Shown here: positions 8,998 through 17,244 of the stretch, one piece after another | Position numbering within the stretch: the stretch's first letter is position 1 | How the letters are laid out: each line of letters begins with the position of its first letter | Assembly (NCBI GenBank): GCA_964641415.1 | Contig: CAZXMW010000013.1 | Location: 9,242 to 73,241, forward strand | Direction of reading: 5' to 3' | DNA length: 64,000 nucleotides | Origin: JAHECW01 sp964641415 | Lineage (GTDB): Bacteria; Acidobacteriota; Thermoanaerobaculia; Thermoanaerobaculales; Sulfomarinibacteraceae | Made by a program: the position numbers and the translations under genes | Notes under the pieces: generated by a model | Databases searched by the model: none | Told to the model about the DNA's origin: nothing | Seen by the model: only the letters and a program-made list of their open reading frames with translations

Positions 8998-10606
8998 AGG
9001 CGTATGGCGAGTCGGGATTCCACTGAGGCTCGGTCGGGCTTGCAGCGAGCTGGCCGACCAGGCGCAAAATGGCGTTGCAGTGGGCTGCCGAGGCGGCGTA
9101 GTCGACAGGTTGCGCGAGGTCATCCTGCGGCGTGTGGTAGCGCTCGGCCATCCACGTCATCGCGGCGGCGAGCGCGTCGTCCCGGCGCCAGCCCGGCCAG
9201 TTGAAGCCCTCGACCACGAGCACCGACGGCACCCCGGCCTCGGCGAAGGCGAGCTGGTCGCCCCGGCTGTAGGCGACGTGGTCCCACACCGCGTCCGGCG
9301 GACGCGCGACCTCGAGCCCGAGAGGCTTGACCGCCCGGCGCAGCCGCGCGTCGAGATCCGACAGAGCGCCGCCGATCGCCACGAGATCCCTGAACGGGGC
9401 CAGGAAGGCCAACCCGTCGACGTTGACCGCGGCGACCATCCGCGACGGCCGCACCGGCGAGTGGTCGATGAAGGTGCGCGCCCCGAGCAGTCCCGCCTCC
9501 TCGGCAGTACTCAGCAGCAGCAGCACCGAGCGCCGGGGCACCGGCCGGGTTCGGCCGAGCTCGCGCGCCATCTCGATCACGCACGCCACGCCGAGGGCGT
9601 TGTCGACCACGCCGTTGTAAATGGAGTCGCCGTCGATCTCGGGGCCGACCCCGAGGTGGTCGTAGTGGGCGGTGATGACCACGAACCGGTCCCTCAGATC
9701 CCGGTCGATCCCGTCGACCACCGCGACCAGGTTCGACGCCACCACGTCGCGCATGGCGAACCGGCCGACAAAGGTCATCTCGCCCGGCAGGTGGAAGCTG
9801 CGCAGGGTGCCGCTCGCCGCCATCTCGAGCACCGACTCCAGGTCGTGGAGAGCGTCGGCGAACAGCCAGGCCGCGACCTCGGGATGGATCAGGGCGCACA
9901 GGTGCTCGGGAAGGGAGTAGGCCAGGCTCAGGGCCTCGAGTCCGTAGTCCCGCCTGGCCCGCCGCCAGTCCTCATCGAAGCCGGCGCGAATCGGAGGGAT
10001 GACGAGGGAACCGACCGCACCACGCACGAGCGCGATCTTCTGCTTGGTCTCGGGCCGGGCGTAGACGGTCGGCTCCGCGCCGGCGAAGTAGCCCGGGTCG
10101 TCGGACGGCGGCTCGCCGGCGAGCATGACGACGGTCTTGCCGCGGACGTCGATGCCGCGGTAGTCGCTGTAGTCGAACTCCGGGGCGACGATGCCGAAGC
10201 CGACGAAGACCATGGCCGCCGGTCGGGGGATCAGGGTCTGCGAACCGGCTGTCGCCAAAAGGTAGTCGGACCCGAGCTCGAGCGTTCTCGCATCTCCCAG
10301 GTTGAAGATTTCGAACCGGCTGTCGGGCAGCGGCGTCGTCCCGTGCAGCGGGACGCGCTGGCGGTATGAACCACCGTCGCCGAACGGCCGAGCTCCGCTC
10401 GCGGTCAGCTGCTCGACGAGGTAGGCGGCGGCCCGGTCACCGCCGGCGGTGCCCGGCGCGCGGCCTTCCATCAGGTCGCTGCCGAGAACCTCGACGTGGC
10501 GCCGGATCGCCTCCGCGGCCACCGGGCCGACCGGTGCCGGCGTCTCCGCCGAAGCGGAACCGACGACGAGGGCCAGTACGGCCCCGATGACACAGGATCT
10601 CGACAC
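8963..10606 (-). CDS. Secreted M28-family zinc aminopeptidase
   Basis: Protein of 547 aa with a signal peptide (cleavage after about residue 20, GSASA-ETP). The peptidase M28 core (about 290-530) carries the zinc-ligand motifs ITAHYDHLG, VDNALG and STAEEAGLLGA. A PA-type domain may fill the region between residues 120 and 250. Such enzymes remove N-terminal residues from peptides in the periplasm or outside the cell. The GTG start abuts its own GGAGG motif with almost no spacing, but an in-frame stop lies four codons upstream, so translation cannot begin earlier. It precedes and overlaps the second pstS gene. Confidence 0.88.
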   Translation of the reverse strand: MSRSCVIGAVLALVVGSASAETPAPVGPVAAEAIRRHVEVLGSDLMEGRAPGTAGGDRAAAYLVEQLTASGARPFGDGGSYRQRVPLHGTTPLPDSRFEIFNLGDARTLELGSDYLLATAGSQTLIPRPAAMVFVGFGIVAPEFDYSDYRGIDVRGKTVVMLAGEPPSDDPGYFAGAEPTVYARPETKQKIALVRGAVGSLVIPPIRAGFDEDWRRARRDYGLEALSLAYSLPEHLCALIHPEVAAWLFADALHDLESVLEMAASGTLRSFHLPGEMTFVGRFAMRDVVASNLVAVVDGIDRDLRDRFVVITAHYDHLGVGPEIDGDSIYNGVVDNALGVACVIEMARELGRTRPVPRRSVLLLLSTAEEAGLLGARTFIDHSPVRPSRMVAAVNVDGLAFLAPFRDLVAIGGALSDLDARLRRAVKPLGLEVARPPDAVWDHVAYSRGDQLAFAEAGVPSVLVVEGFNWPGWRRDDALAAAMTWMAERYHTPQDDLAQPVDYAASAAHCNAILRLVGQLAASPTEPQWNPDSPYAYDRLLSLAIDH

Positions 10607-11067
10607 CCTCCTATCCTACCGGACGCGCATCGAATTCCGGTCCCGCTTGCGCGTCTTCGTGACGAGAACGTCGGGGTGCGGCGCCGGGACGCGGACTCGA
10701 TCGAGGTTGAGAAAGCCGAAGCCCTTGGTTTCGGTGGGACTTCGTCNNNNNNNNNNNNNNNNNNNNNNNNNNNNNNNNNNNNNNNNNNNNNNNNNNNNNN
10801 NNNNNNNNNNNNNNNNNNNNNNNNNNNNNNNNNNNNNNNNNNNNNNCTGCGCCGACCCGGGGCGCGGAAACGGCTTCAAGAGGCTCAGGTTCTCGGCGTC
10901 GGCCGGTCTTCGTGACGAGAACGTCGGGGTGCGGCGCCCAGTGGGGTCAGCGCCGGTCTGGAACGCGCAGGCGTACTTGGGGTACGTCGAGCATTTCAGG
11001 CCAAGCTGGCACCGCTGGGTGCAGTACCCCGACGTTCGCAGTAGAAGAACGGCCGACACCGAGAACC
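10607..11067. repeat. Gap-flanking repeat cluster: two direct copies, one inverted copy, 100-N gap
   Basis: There is no credible gene between the M28 peptidase and the terminator at 11068. A 33-bp sequence starting GTCTTCGTGACGAGAACG occurs identically at 10653-10685 and 10906-10938. A diverged inverted copy, extended to about 46 bp, occupies 11022-11067 and pairs with 10888-10935. The 100 Ns at 10747-10846 lie between the two direct copies, so the gap probably marks a repeat that the assembler could not resolve. The family of the repeat is not recognised. Confidence 0.7.
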
Positions 11068-11093
11068 AAAAAAGCCCCGGCGGGCGCCGGGGC
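11068..11093 (-). terminator. Rho-independent terminator after the secreted-protein operon
   Basis: On the minus strand an 8-bp perfect GC stem (GCCCCGGC / GCCGGGGC, loop GCCC) is followed directly by six T residues. It lies 41 bp after the stop codon of the gene at 11134-12192 and probably ends the TonB-receptor operon. Confidence 0.9.
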
Positions 11094-11133
11094 AGATGAA
11101 CGAAGGACGGAAGAACTGAAGTGAAAAAGAGAC

Positions 11134-12192
11134 TTACGGCGTCGCGGCGATATAGCTCGCGTCGCCGTTGACGTTGTCGACCACCGAGCCGTAGACGAAC
11201 AGGTTCTGCCCACCGGTGGTCGAGTAGGAGATGTAGTGGTCTCCGTAGTCACCGAGGCCCGAGAACAGGGCGCCGACGTTGGCCTGCTGCATCTCGAACG
11301 GGCCCGCCGTAGCGGTGATCGAGTCGATCATCGAGCCCGAGGTGTCAGAGGCGGTGAAGGTCACCTCGACGGCCGACGGGTTCGGGTTGAACCAGCCGAT
11401 GTTCGAGCGGAAGCCCGCGCCGGTGCCCGCGGCGACGTTCTCGAGGAAGATCACGTTGCCGGCCGGCCAGCCGTGCGACAGCACGAGCCCGGCCTGATAC
11501 TGGCCCAACGTGCCCTCGCCGGCGCCGGTCTGGTCGTTGTAGATCCGGGCCCCTGCGGTGATCGGCTGATCGGCGGTGATGATCACTCCGCCCTTTTCGG
11601 CCGACAGACCGAAGACGTTGACGACGATGTCCGCCACAACGAGCTGCTCGCCGGCGGCGATGGGCACGGTGGCCGAAGCGGTCGGCGAGCTCTGGCCGCC
11701 GGCGCCCTCACGGTAGTAGTCGATGGTCACGGTCGCCACGGAGCTGCCGGTGTTGAGCACCCGGACGTCGGTGACGAAGTTGGTGCCCCCCTGGCCGGGG
11801 AGGCTGGCGATGACCGGATGGTAGAGCACGGTTCCGGCGGCGACGCCGGCGCTCAGCGGCCCGGCCAGGAAGGACGAGCCGTCGCTGACCTCGACCTCCC
11901 AGGAGGCCGGGTCGGCGGCGACGTTGGCGGCCAGGGGCGAGGTCACCGAGCCGATGGCGATACCGCCCGAGAAGGCGGCGCCGAGGTCGAGGGTGTCGGT
12001 TCCGTCGGTGAGGACCGCGGAGTTCGGCGAGATGCCGGAGACGACGATGTTGTAGTCGATGGTGTCACCCGAAATCGTGATGGTGGCGAAGCCGGTGCCG
12101 ACGCCACCGGTCAGGCTCGCCGTGTAGGCGGCGGCGCTGGCGATGGCCGGCAGCAGCAGGATGCAAACGGCTGCGAAAAGTGCGCGTCTCAT
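11134..12192 (-). CDS. Secreted beta-sandwich repeat protein, CHRD-like N terminus
   Basis: Protein of 352 aa with a signal peptide (ALFAAVCILLLPAIASAAA). Residues about 20-135 resemble CHRD-type domains (YTASLTGGVGTGFATITI). The rest contains two related Ig-like units, each with an FV/FRS...VLNTGSS or WFNPNPS strand pair and a later GEQL or EMQQ segment. The same unit recurs in the 869-aa protein at 24471-27080. It is the last gene of the operon, 19 bp after the beta-helix gene, and is followed by a strong terminator. Function is unknown; export to the periplasm or cell surface is likely. Confidence 0.75.
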   Translation of the reverse strand: MRRALFAAVCILLLPAIASAAAYTASLTGGVGTGFATITISGDTIDYNIVVSGISPNSAVLTDGTDTLDLGAAFSGGIAIGSVTSPLAANVAADPASWEVEVSDGSSFLAGPLSAGVAAGTVLYHPVIASLPGQGGTNFVTDVRVLNTGSSVATVTIDYYREGAGGQSSPTASATVPIAAGEQLVVADIVVNVFGLSAEKGGVIITADQPITAGARIYNDQTGAGEGTLGQYQAGLVLSHGWPAGNVIFLENVAAGTGAGFRSNIGWFNPNPSAVEVTFTASDTSGSMIDSITATAGPFEMQQANVGALFSGLGDYGDHYISYSTTGGQNLFVYGSVVDNVNGDASYIAATP

Positions 12193-12211
12193 ATCATCAA
12201 CTCCTCTCCAC

Positions 12212-14014
12212 TCAGTTGTCGGAGAACGAGGTCCAGCCCTCGTAGATCCAGGGTGCGTTCGGGTCGACGCCGCCGATGTAGTCCAGGGTGCCCGCGTTGG
12301 CCGCGCTGGCCGCCGGCGAGCCCGGCAGCGGCGTGATGTCCGGCTTCACCGGGTTGAGCGGATCGGCGAGCATCGGGTCGACGAACAGGTTGGCGTTGGC
12401 GGCGCTCTCGAGCATGCCGCCGATGATCGCCTCGTCGTCGCCCTCGAAGTCCTTCGGGTTGCCGAAGATGATCGAGTTCGCGATCAAGAGATTGCCCTCG
12501 GTGATCTGGCCGATGCTCTCGTCGGTCTGGATCCGGATGCCCGAGCGACCGAAGTTGAAGTAGATGCTGCCGGTCACCAGGCCCGCGGTGCCGGCGCGCA
12601 TGCGGGCGCCGGAGCCGTTCTCGACGCCGGGCACGTTGTTGAGGCCGACCACGGTCACGTTGGCGATCTTGGGCATCGAGCGGGGCTCGAAGTCGAAGCC
12701 GAACTCCCAGTTGTCGTTCTCGAAGCCGTTGTCGGCGTCGTCGCCGCGCTGGATCGCCACGCCGTGGTCCATGCGGCCGGTCCAGCCGAGGGTCCAGTCG
12801 AAGGAGTCGTCGCGGGCGCCGTAGATGAAGACGTACGACGTGTTGACGGTGCCGCCGAACCACTCGATGCCGTCGTCCTGGTTGAACGACACCTGTACGT
12901 GGTCGACGACGGTGCCCGTGCCGACGCCCTGCAGGGCGATGCCGTTGAGCTCGTTGGTGTCCGAAAAGCGGATGCCGGCGAACTCGACCCGGACGTACTG
13001 GAGCACGCCCGAACTGTCGTTGGGGTTGTCGCCGCCGAACGGACCGGAAGCGCCCTCGCCGGCATCGGGATTGGTCGGAACGGTCGGGTCGTTGACCGGG
13101 GCCCGGCCGTTGAGCACGAGGCCGCCCCAGTCGCCGGCGCCGCGCTCACCGAGAGCCTGCACCGACGAGAAGATGATCGGCAGCGAGGGGGTGCCGGTGG
13201 CGAAGAGCTTGGAGTCCTGGATCACGACCAGGGTGCCCTGGCTGCCGGTGTCGCCGAGCACCACGGTGCCGGGCTCGATGAACAGGTTGGTCGGAGTCGG
13301 GGCCGGGCTGCCGGTGATCGGGTTGCCGCCGACGTAGACCGGGGCCGAGTTGAGCAGGTAGGCGTTGTTGTTGGTCCACACCGTGTCTTCGGTGATCGAG
13401 CCGGAGACCACGACCACCTCGTCGATGTGGTTGTACATGGCGTTGTCGCGCGAGACCACGAGCTGACCGGTGGCGTCGCGGAGCTCGAGCACGAACTCGT
13501 AGAGGCCGGTCGGGTTGTCGGGGCCGGGGCCGAAGGCGCCGCCGTCACCGAGGAGCTCGAGATCGGTGAAGCTCGGCACCCACATCGGCAGCGGGCTGCC
13601 CTCGGCGCCGAACAGGTCGACCACGACGCCGCGGGCCTGGATCCCGCCGGTGGCGGAGATGTAGCGCCGCTCGTGGGTCACCCGGTTCTGCCAATAGAGG
13701 TACATGGTGACCGGCTCGGCGTAGCCGTTGCCGTCGATGGTGGCGACCAGGGTCGGCCTGTCACCGCCGGAGTACGGGTAGACGTAGTAGTCGGTCTCGA
13801 GCAGCATCGCCGGGCGTTTGGCCACCTGCGGCATGAGCTTGGCGCTCGCCGAGTGGGCGTCCAGGGTCGCGTCGGTGACGGCGGCGGGCCGCACCCAGTC
13901 CGGCAGCTCGGCCGCGGCGGGTGATGCCGTCAGGACTGTGGCGTCGGCGGGTGCCACCGACAGCAGACCGCAGCACAGAGCGGCGGCGCACGCGAGGGTC
14001 AAAGACCTTCTCAT
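12212..14014 (-). CDS. Secreted parallel beta-helix protein paired with a TonB receptor
   Basis: The ATG at 14014 follows GGAGG and gives 600 aa with signal peptide MRRSLTLACAAALCCGLLSV. From about residue 230 to 560 the protein shows the right-handed beta-helix pattern, with repeated short strands and Asn/Asp/Gly turns (VLQYVRVEFAGIRFSD, GIALQGVGTGTVVDHVQVSFN, DDGIEWFGGTVNTSYVFIYG). A similar secreted protein often accompanies TonB-dependent receptors in other Gram-negative bacteria. The gene lies between the receptor and the CHRD-like protein in one apparent operon. A role in binding or processing the receptor's substrate is inference. No catalytic residues are assigned. Confidence 0.75.
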   Translation of the reverse strand: MRRSLTLACAAALCCGLLSVAPADATVLTASPAAAELPDWVRPAAVTDATLDAHSASAKLMPQVAKRPAMLLETDYYVYPYSGGDRPTLVATIDGNGYAEPVTMYLYWQNRVTHERRYISATGGIQARGVVVDLFGAEGSPLPMWVPSFTDLELLGDGGAFGPGPDNPTGLYEFVLELRDATGQLVVSRDNAMYNHIDEVVVVSGSITEDTVWTNNNAYLLNSAPVYVGGNPITGSPAPTPTNLFIEPGTVVLGDTGSQGTLVVIQDSKLFATGTPSLPIIFSSVQALGERGAGDWGGLVLNGRAPVNDPTVPTNPDAGEGASGPFGGDNPNDSSGVLQYVRVEFAGIRFSDTNELNGIALQGVGTGTVVDHVQVSFNQDDGIEWFGGTVNTSYVFIYGARDDSFDWTLGWTGRMDHGVAIQRGDDADNGFENDNWEFGFDFEPRSMPKIANVTVVGLNNVPGVENGSGARMRAGTAGLVTGSIYFNFGRSGIRIQTDESIGQITEGNLLIANSIIFGNPKDFEGDDEAIIGGMLESAANANLFVDPMLADPLNPVKPDITPLPGSPAASAANAGTLDYIGGVDPNAPWIYEGWTSFSDN

Positions 14015-14126
14015 GACGAATTCCTCCTTTTCGTCGCAATGAATTTTCGGCGCCTCACAGGCGCCTCGACTCGTGGGGTTTTCGAACACACTGGCGTATG
14101 ATGATTGGTCACTGTCAGGCCGACGT

Positions 14127-16997
14127 TCATGAGAAGTTAACTCCGAATGAGAGACCGATCTTGCGACCGGGGTTCCAACCGCGCCACACCTCGCCGCCCT
14201 GGGACCAATCCTGGGACTCCTCGGTCAGGTTCTCGCCCGACACCTTCAAGCTCCAGTCGGCGCCCAACAGACGGAAGCCCTGGCGATAGACAACGTCGAC
14301 GGTTCCTCGGGGATCCTCGACCACGTCGTCGAGGCCGTTGCTGCCGGCGAAGGCGATCTTCTCGCCGGTGAAGTTGTAGAGCAGCCGCACGGTCGAGCTC
14401 GTCGCAGGGTTGAGCCACTCGAGGACCAGGTTGCCGACGTGGTCGGGCTGGCCGACCAGCGGCCGGTCGAGGTTGGTTTGGATGGTGTTGGGGCCGAGCT
14501 CGATCTGGGAGTCGATGAAGGAGTAGTTGAAGATCAGCGTGAAGGCTTCGAGGGCCCCGGCCCAGGCCCCCATGTTGCGGCGCAGCTCGAGCTCGAGGCC
14601 CTGGTTGCGCGCGCTGTCGGCGTTCTGCAGCGTCTCGGTGAGCGCTGCCCCCGAAACCTGGACCGCTTCGATGGGGTCGGTGAACCGCTTGTAGAACAGG
14701 CTGACGGCGATGACGTCGCCGGCCGCCGGGAACCACTCCCAGCGGGCGTCAAGGCTCTGGATGGTCGCGCTCACCAGGTCCGGGTTTCCGGTCTGCTCGA
14801 GGCCGCTGGCGATGGGCTTGAACCGGAACGGCGCGAGCTCGCGGAACTCCGGCCGATTGACGGTCTGGCTGCCGGACAGCCTCAGGTTGTGGTTGTCGCC
14901 CATCCGGTAGATCACGGACAGGGCGGGCAGCCAGTCCCGGTCCTCGATCAGCGAGGTGCTCGGCGGCTGATCCGGGTTCTGCCGGTCGAGGGTGACGACC
15001 TCGAGGTCAGAAGCCTCGTAGCGGACGCCGCCGATGACGCGCCAGCGATCGAGCGACCAGTCGAACTGGGCGTAGGCGGCGCCGATGGTGTGGTCGCCGG
15101 TGTAAAAATCGGTCGGCCGGGTGACCTCCTCGATCTCCCAGCCGGTGGGTCTGATGTTCTCTGGGATGAGAATGTCCTCGGGCGCCTGAGTCAGGTCGAC
15201 GCCGGAGGTCGAGCGCGGCCGGAACCGGAGCCGCCGGCCGGCAAACTCGCGGTCGTTGGCGGTGTAGGAGAGACCGCCCTTGATCGACCCGTACCAGTTG
15301 TCTCCGGACAGAAAGGTCGTCCAGTCGACGGCGGTGTCGTCGAGGCTGTCCTCGAGGTCGTTGGTGTAGATGAACAGCGACTGGGCGTTGTCGGTGAGCT
15401 GGAAGATCCCGTTGTTGGTCCGGTCCAGGTAGAGCGAAAACCGGAGGTCCGAGTCGGTGGTCGCGGTCGACGAGGCCCCCCGCCACTCGAGCAGGCTGCC
15501 CAGGGCGCCGATGTCGAAGTAGTGCTCGCCGGACAGCTGGAAGGTCCGGGTCTCCTGATCGCGGTACTCCACCTTGTAGTCGCGGATCTCGGCGCCGAAG
15601 TCGCTCGAGGTGCCTTCCTGGAGACGGGTTTCGGCGGCCGAGATGGTCGACAGAACCGAGCGGAACTTGAGGTGGTGATTGTCGCTCAAACGGTAGGCGA
15701 GATTGCCGATGATGCCGGTGGTGACCTTCTCGACGTCGCGGTCGAAGTCGTAGTAGTCGGCGAGAAACTGGTTGTTGGGCGACGACGTCGAGAAGCGGTA
15801 GAAGTTCTGCTCCTCCTCGGTGCTCCGGTACTCGTGGTCGTAGGTCCCGGAGACGACCAGCCCGAGGCGGCCGAAGGTGTTGCCGTAGCTCGCGTTGAAC
15901 CCGGCATCCAGGGGTGCGTCGTCGGCCGAGCCGGGAAACGGCGAGCGAGGGTCGGCGCCGCTGGCGGTCCACACCGGGCCGGCCCCGAGGATCTCGAGCC
16001 CGATCTGCTGGAGCTCGTCCGGCGTGAAACCCTCGCCGGTGAGCGGGTTCTGGCGGGTCAGGGTTTCCTCGGGCAGGTTGCCCGGCAGCGGCTGGCCTCC
16101 GGCGCCGTTGAAGTCGAGCCCGCCGGCGTATTGGCCGAAGGCGTTGCCGGTGGTGACGCTGTGACTGTCGAGGGAAAAGCCGATCGACGCGGTCTGCCCG
16201 ACCGGAAAGTCGAGGGTCTCCATTTCGACCAACCCGGCGGCGAAGTCGCCCGGTTTGTCCACGGTGTAGGACTTGGAGACCTGTACCTTTTCCAGCAGCC
16301 CCGCCGGGTAGAGATCGAGCGGAACGACCTTCTTGTCGAACTCGGTCGACGGGATCTTGGAGCCGTTGAGCGAGGTGTTGGAGTAGCGGTCGCCGAGCCC
16401 GCGGACGAAGACGTACTTGTCGTTCTGCAGCGAGATCCCGACCACCCGTTTGACGACGTCGGCGGCGTCCGAGCCGGTGTTCTTCTTCATCTCGTCGGCG
16501 CCGATGGCGTCGGAGATCTGGGCCGCGTTGCGGCGCTCGGCGAGCAGCGCGGCCTCGGTGGAGTCCTGAGCCACCGCCTCGACCGTGATCTCGCCGGCGA
16601 AGACCGCGCCCGAGCCGGCCTCGGGCGCCGCGCCGGCCGTCGCCTCGGCGACCTCACCAACCGGTGTGGCTTCGTCGGCGGGGAGGAGGACGACGGCGAA
16701 GTCGGCGACGCCGCCCTCTTCGACCACGACCTGGGTCACCCGCTGGCCCTCGAAGCCGGGCTTCGACACGACGACCGAGTGGGTGCCGGGCGGTACGGCC
16801 ATCTGGAACGAGCCACCGAGATCGCTGTTGGCGGTCACATCCGTGCCCTCGACCTGCAGCTGTGCGCCACGAACCGGTTGGCCGGTGAAGCCGTCGATGA
16901 CAACCCCCGACATCACGCCGTCGGCGTCAGCCGGGGCGGCGACGAGAGCAGAGCTCACGCCGAGCAGGGCAACGAGGCCCAGGGTCTTCCAATTCAT
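14127..16997 (-). CDS. TonB-dependent outer-membrane receptor with CarboxypepD-like N-terminal domain
   Basis: The ATG at 16997, nine bases after a GGAGGAG motif, gives 956 aa starting with a signal peptide (MNWKTLGLVALLGVSSALVA). A carboxypeptidase-regulatory-like domain follows (about 28-110; GVVIDGFTGQPVRGAQLQVEG), then the plug domain (about 150-290; RNAAQISDAIGADEMKKN, YVFVRGLGDRYSNTSLNG) and a 22-strand-type barrel ending in an aromatic-rich C terminus with terminal FGVNFS. It takes up a substrate across the outer membrane using TonB energy. The substrate is unknown. Four 11-bp-spaced PHO-like units upstream (17076-17115) suggest phosphate control. Confidence 0.92.
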   Translation of the reverse strand: MNWKTLGLVALLGVSSALVAAPADADGVMSGVVIDGFTGQPVRGAQLQVEGTDVTANSDLGGSFQMAVPPGTHSVVVSKPGFEGQRVTQVVVEEGGVADFAVVLLPADEATPVGEVAEATAGAAPEAGSGAVFAGEITVEAVAQDSTEAALLAERRNAAQISDAIGADEMKKNTGSDAADVVKRVVGISLQNDKYVFVRGLGDRYSNTSLNGSKIPSTEFDKKVVPLDLYPAGLLEKVQVSKSYTVDKPGDFAAGLVEMETLDFPVGQTASIGFSLDSHSVTTGNAFGQYAGGLDFNGAGGQPLPGNLPEETLTRQNPLTGEGFTPDELQQIGLEILGAGPVWTASGADPRSPFPGSADDAPLDAGFNASYGNTFGRLGLVVSGTYDHEYRSTEEEQNFYRFSTSSPNNQFLADYYDFDRDVEKVTTGIIGNLAYRLSDNHHLKFRSVLSTISAAETRLQEGTSSDFGAEIRDYKVEYRDQETRTFQLSGEHYFDIGALGSLLEWRGASSTATTDSDLRFSLYLDRTNNGIFQLTDNAQSLFIYTNDLEDSLDDTAVDWTTFLSGDNWYGSIKGGLSYTANDREFAGRRLRFRPRSTSGVDLTQAPEDILIPENIRPTGWEIEEVTRPTDFYTGDHTIGAAYAQFDWSLDRWRVIGGVRYEASDLEVVTLDRQNPDQPPSTSLIEDRDWLPALSVIYRMGDNHNLRLSGSQTVNRPEFRELAPFRFKPIASGLEQTGNPDLVSATIQSLDARWEWFPAAGDVIAVSLFYKRFTDPIEAVQVSGAALTETLQNADSARNQGLELELRRNMGAWAGALEAFTLIFNYSFIDSQIELGPNTIQTNLDRPLVGQPDHVGNLVLEWLNPATSSTVRLLYNFTGEKIAFAGSNGLDDVVEDPRGTVDVVYRQGFRLLGADWSLKVSGENLTEESQDWSQGGEVWRGWNPGRKIGLSFGVNFS

Positions 16998-17058
16998 GAT
17001 TGCTGTCTCCTCCGTCCGTCCCTCGTGCGGTGCCGGGGTGCCCATTTCCCCGACCGCA

Positions 17059-17115
17059 GTTATGAGAACGGAGGCGGATGAAGGACATCGAAGCGTGCGG
17101 TAAAGATGCCGTGAA
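17059..17115 (-). promoter_or_regulatory. Possible PHO-box array upstream of the TonB-receptor operon
   Basis: Seven-base units GGATGAA, ATCGAAG, CGGTAAA and CCGTGAA begin at 17076, 17087, 17098 and 17109, exactly 11 bp apart. They have the same strand orientation as the perfect array upstream of pstS (CTGTGAA). On the coding strand a -10-like CATAAC (17059-17064) lies eleven bases downstream of the last unit. The two outer units, CGGTAAA and CCGTGAA, match well and the inner ones poorly. The site is plausible but unproven. Confidence 0.4.
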
Positions 17116-17244
17116 GAGCCGCGTGCTCGATCAACGCGATGGCAGGGGTGCCAGGCGTGCGCCAGGCGAAGCCTGGGGAAGGGAGAAGCGAAATGTCGGA
17201 GCCGGGCGCCCGGCCGGGTCTCCGTGGCGACAGTGCTGTCCGGC

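Noticed and set aside
14439..17081. A very long open frame (880 codons) on the plus strand opposite the TonB receptor
   Set aside because: It is antisense to a gene with clear domains, and its composition (Gly/Val/Asp/Arg-rich) is that expected from the complement of a high-GC gene.
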